This document shows, piece after piece, positions 20,201-20,834 of a DNA stretch of 20,834 nucleotides. The position numbers and the translations under genes were made by a program. Position 1 is the stretch's first letter. The number at the start of each line of letters is the position of its first letter. The notes below the pieces were generated by a model, which was given only the letters and a program-made list of their open reading frames with translations, had not been told where the DNA came from and made no database searches. This stretch comes from Phoronis ovalis (lineage: Eukaryota > Phoronida > Phoronidae), in assembly GCA_028565635.1 (NCBI GenBank), contig JAOXYB010109381.1, forward strand, positions 1-20,834, given 5' to 3'.

Positions 20201-20651
20201 TACCTACAGGTGAGCTGGAGATATAACCAGTGAGCTTGCATGGAAGCCAATCGAAAGAGTTATTTAGATTATTTGCTTATGTGTAATGTACAGTATGGAT
20301 TATTTTTGGATTAAAATATTTTCTAGTATTACCATGATCTGGAATGAAACACACCTCCAGAAAAAAGATCATGGTTATAACTGAAAATTATATAACATAC
20401 AAAACTAATTAGGTCAATCTGAGGAAATGAGCCTATTTTCAGTATCTGTTTTGAGTTAAACCCATGTGCTGTTCTATTATTTTCCCATTGTATAGTGATT
20501 TTCAGCGTAATGTGCATTTACTTTCAGTTACATTCTGAAAGTGCCTTTTGACAGTGATGACAGTAGTGGTATTGTCTATGTATGGTTGGGGCAGCAATGT
20601 GACCCTGATGAAGCAAAGACGGCAGAAGATATTGCTAATGAAATGTTTGAT
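5523..20651 (+). CDS. FLII: Flightless-1 homolog, 28 coding exons, 3' end beyond window
   Basis: FLII is an actin-remodelling protein of the gelsolin superfamily; it also binds LRRFIP proteins and nuclear-receptor coactivators. Exons: 5523-5585, 6749-6859, 7348-7500, 8012-8097, 8467-8628, 9014-9117, 9227-9343, 9608-9666, 10029-10186, 10753-10837, 11114-11273, 11445-11533, 11779-11852, 11986-12119, 12446-12558, 12740-12925, 13304-13360, 13817-13932, 14550-14676, 15052-15136, 15523-15610, 15927-16040, 16525-16633, 16993-17076, 17890-17986, 18361-18532, 19142-19396, 20528-20651. They sum to 3282 bases, exactly 1094 codons with no stop, and every intron is GT-AG. The start [15 protein letters not shown] matches the family N-terminus (human [13 protein letters not shown]-like, from memory). 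Order: about 15 leucine-rich repeats (1-390), charged linker (400-490), gelsolin-like domains G1-G3 (500-850), a linker, G4 and the start of G5. The remainder of G5 and G6, about 150 residues, should lie to the right. Exon 20 is the weakest boundary, with an unusual GAG acceptor. Confidence 0.93.
5586..6748 (+). other. FLII intron 1 (1163 bp)
   Basis: Donor GTGAGT directly follows codon 21, and the acceptor TTTCCAG precedes GGT GAC AAG. No coding frame of note is present. The intron contains a motif close to GGTATAAATATGGNTC four times in its left half (5878-5893, 6066-6083, 6099-6115, 6142-6156) and a MITE-like inverted-repeat element in its right half (6180-6650). Confidence 0.85.
6180..6650. 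mobile_element. MITE-like element with 27 bp terminal inverted repeats
   Basis: The 27 bases 6180-6206 (starting CAATGGTCCCAACC) match the reverse complement of 6624-6650 at 24 of 27 positions. The enclosed 471 bp have no protein-coding frame of note, as expected for a miniature inverted-repeat element. No convincing target-site duplication is seen: the flanks are GAAG on the left and AGCA on the right. Its place in FLII intron 1 suggests a neutral insertion. The superfamily cannot be named. Confidence 0.6.
6860..10028 (+). other. FLII introns 2-8, nothing beyond splice signals
   Basis: The introns between exons 2 and 9 (488, 511, 369, 385, 109, 264 and 362 bp) are AT-rich with ordinary donors (GTATGT, GTAAGT, GTATTA, GTTAGT, GTGAGT, GTAAGT, GTGAGT) and AG acceptors. 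I see no RNA gene, no second coding gene and no clear repeat element in them. Apparent open frames across 7262-7447, 8411-8650 and 9229-9489 are exons read through into introns or their shadows. Confidence 0.7.
10280..10560 (+). repeat. tRNA-derived SINE-like repeat in FLII intron 9
   Basis: A degenerate tRNA-like head starts near 10280. TGGCTTGATTGGTA (10287-10300) fits the Pol III A box and D arm, and TTCGAGTC (10337-10344) fits the B box and T loop, at tRNA-like spacing. The T stem no longer pairs and no anticodon arm is preserved, so this is not a working tRNA gene. The downstream body (CTCCATGGGGAGTTGAAAAG and following) is unrelated to tRNA, as in SINEs. The right end is uncertain and is set near where the complex sequence gives way to GT-rich DNA. 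Confidence 0.55.
11114..12119 (+). CDS. FLII: FLII charged linker between LRR and gelsolin halves (exons 11-14)
   Basis: Residues about 400-490 are rich in K, R, D and E ([12 protein letters not shown] in exon 12, [12 protein letters not shown] in exon 13). They correspond to the human linker that begins near MRLRRRKDSAQ. Exon 14 then re-enters conserved sequence with [35 protein letters not shown], the lead-in to gelsolin domain G1. The linker is probably disordered and its length varies between animals. Exons 12 and 13 are small (89 and 74 bp), and their identity rests on phase closure and the charged composition more than on motif identity. Confidence 0.82.
11986..14676 (+). CDS. FLII: FLII gelsolin-like domains G1 and G2 (exons 14-19)
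   Basis: G1 (about 500-620) shows [75 protein letters not shown] and SGFYNVED. G2 (about 625-718) shows [35 protein letters not shown] and the closing [10 protein letters not shown]. The aromatic-W-h-G signature (YFWIGE, YIWMGK) of gelsolin repeats is present in both. In gelsolin these modules bind and sever actin with calcium control; FLII is mainly an actin-binding and capping regulator. Exon 17 is only 57 bp (APENRLYRC...HLEP), flanked by clean AG and GTAAGC signals. Exon 19 ends ACA GTT before GTAAAT, in phase 0. Confidence 0.9.
12120..16992 (+). other. FLII introns 14-23, nothing beyond splice signals
   Basis: Ten introns of 181-617 bp separate exons 14 to 24. All have GT-AG ends. Apart from the atypical GAG acceptor of exon 20, they show only AT-rich filler with no RNA gene, coding frame or clear repeat. 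Intron 20 (15137-15522) was examined for a small in-phase exon, because the protein is shorter here than the human one; none was found. Confidence 0.65.
15052..16633 (+). CDS. FLII: FLII gelsolin-like domain G3 (exons 20-23)
   Basis: Residues 719-850 begin [20 protein letters not shown] and continue [45 protein letters not shown] and [17 protein letters not shown], all family signatures. [15 protein letters not shown] joins directly to [21 protein letters not shown]. Compared with my recollection of the human protein, about 14 residues after LELPQ are absent. No extra exon in phase could be found in the 386 bp intron 20, so I read this as a real length difference. Exon 20 uses the acceptor TTTTTGAG, with G at -3, the least typical of the gene. 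The frame is open upstream of it for nine codons, so a slightly earlier start cannot be excluded by stops alone, but no phase-compatible alternative acceptor was found. Confidence 0.86.
16993..20651 (+). CDS. FLII: FLII G3-G4 linker, G4 and start of G5 (exons 24-28)
   Basis: Exons 24-25 encode the conserved linker [20 protein letters not shown] and [20 protein letters not shown], with [10 protein letters not shown] following. Exon 26 gives G4 ([37 protein letters not shown]) and contains a short acidic run of seven glutamates; the human protein has a much longer acidic insert at this place. Exon 27 gives [41 protein letters not shown] and [21 protein letters not shown]. Exon 28 opens G5 with [40 protein letters not shown] and stops at the donor GAT/GTAAGA. 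The gene continues past the right edge. Confidence 0.9.
17077..17889 (+). other. FLII intron 24 (813 bp), containing a foldback
   Basis: The donor GTATGT follows GAA GCA, and the acceptor AACTTGTAG precedes GAA CAA TTG. The left half holds the imperfect inverted repeat described at 17188-17500; the right half (about 17510-17880) shows nothing of note. Confidence 0.8.
17188..17500. mobile_element. Foldback (long imperfect inverted repeat) element
   Basis: The left arm (17188-17260) and the reverse complement of the right arm (17426-17500) share ordered blocks: ACTTTYTAAAT, TTATTTTTCT, AGTAGGTCATGT, ACCTGA, TTACCATT or TAATCATT, and GGGTTAAAA. About 73 bases on each side could pair around a spacer of about 165 bases. 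This is the architecture of a foldback or hairpin-type MITE. It carries no open frame of its own and lies wholly in FLII intron 24, so in the pre-mRNA it could form a large hairpin. Confidence 0.6.
18533..20527 (+). other. FLII introns 26-27, flanking exon 27
   Basis: Intron 26 (18533-19141) and intron 27 (19397-20527, 1131 bp) flank exon 27 (19142-19396), which lies inside this span. The introns are AT-rich without coding frames. Intron 27 has a 10 bp inverted repeat (ACCATGATCT 20331-20340 with its complement 20366-20375). Nothing else could be recognised. Confidence 0.7.
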
Positions 20652-20744
20652 GTAAGATTATTTTCATTGTTTTTGTCATAAATATTGTTTAGTTATACAC
20701 CATGCATGCAACTGAAGTTGAATTCTTGAATGAGTAATTTTAAA

Positions 20745-20748
<4 letters not shown>

Positions 20749-20785
<37 letters not shown>

Positions 20786-20834
20786 ATGGATGTAATGTAA
20801 TGTATGTATGTATGTATATAACTCTGATGGATGG
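20749..20834. repeat. TA microsatellite followed by imperfect ATGG/ATGT tetramers
   Basis: Positions 20749-20783 are an uninterrupted 35-base TA run. From 20784 to the end of the window the sequence alternates GGAT, GTAAT and GTAT units, an impure tetranucleotide repeat. It lies in FLII intron 28, about 100 bases after the last visible donor, and should be length-polymorphic. Confidence 0.95.

Noticed and set aside
20329-20517. - strand 62-codon frame in FLII intron 27
   Set aside because: No recognisable motif or splice context; chance frame in AT-rich DNA.
1-20834. CRISPR array, prophage, bacterial operon or defence system
   Set aside because: The window is animal nuclear DNA with spliced genes; no regularly spaced repeats or prokaryotic gene order are present.

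Overview
This is eukaryotic nuclear DNA, most likely from a non-vertebrate bilaterian animal. It is AT-rich, its genes are split by GT-AG introns mostly of 100 to 1200 bp, and its introns carry transposon-like inverted repeats and a tRNA-derived SINE-like repeat. No bacterial, viral or plasmid gene organisation is visible. The exact lineage cannot be read from the window.

Three protein genes can be supported. (1) Positions 3353-3663, + strand: the terminal coding exon of a DPH7 (WDR85) homolog, the diphthine methylesterase of the diphthamide pathway. Its earlier exons lie outside the window, so 1-3352 is read as its last intron, which contains several repeat-like structures. (2) Positions 3802-5043, - strand: a complete, uninterrupted 413-codon MIEF/MID49-MID51 homolog, a mitochondrial outer-membrane Drp1 receptor with a Mab-21/cGAS-like nucleotidyltransferase fold. 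It converges tail-to-tail on DPH7 with only 138 bp between stop codons. (3) Positions 5523-20651, + strand: 28 coding exons (1094 codons, open at the 3' side) of Flightless-1 (FLII), which joins leucine-rich repeats to gelsolin-like domains. Exon boundaries were set by hand from GT-AG signals and from continuity of the FLII protein; all phases close. The last part of FLII (about 150 residues in the family) lies beyond the window.

MIEF and FLII are head-to-head, with 479 bp between their start codons, which probably hold a shared bidirectional promoter. Human MIEF2 and FLII are also divergent neighbours (17p11.2), so this looks like an old conserved gene pair. It also argues that the intronless MIEF here is the true ortholog rather than a retrocopy. 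The MIEF protein shows a cGAS-like GS...DxE motif where human MID51 has non-acidic residues, yet carries lysine at the third carboxylate position. That makes it the most interesting protein-level observation.

Non-coding structure includes a ~1.6 kb inverted-repeat-bounded segment (599-2202), a ~470 bp MITE-like element in FLII intron 1 (6180-6650), a tRNA-derived SINE-like head in intron 9 (10280 onward), a ~310 bp foldback in intron 24 (17188-17500), and a TA/tetranucleotide microsatellite at the right end. I found no defence system, CRISPR array or previously unknown multi-gene system.
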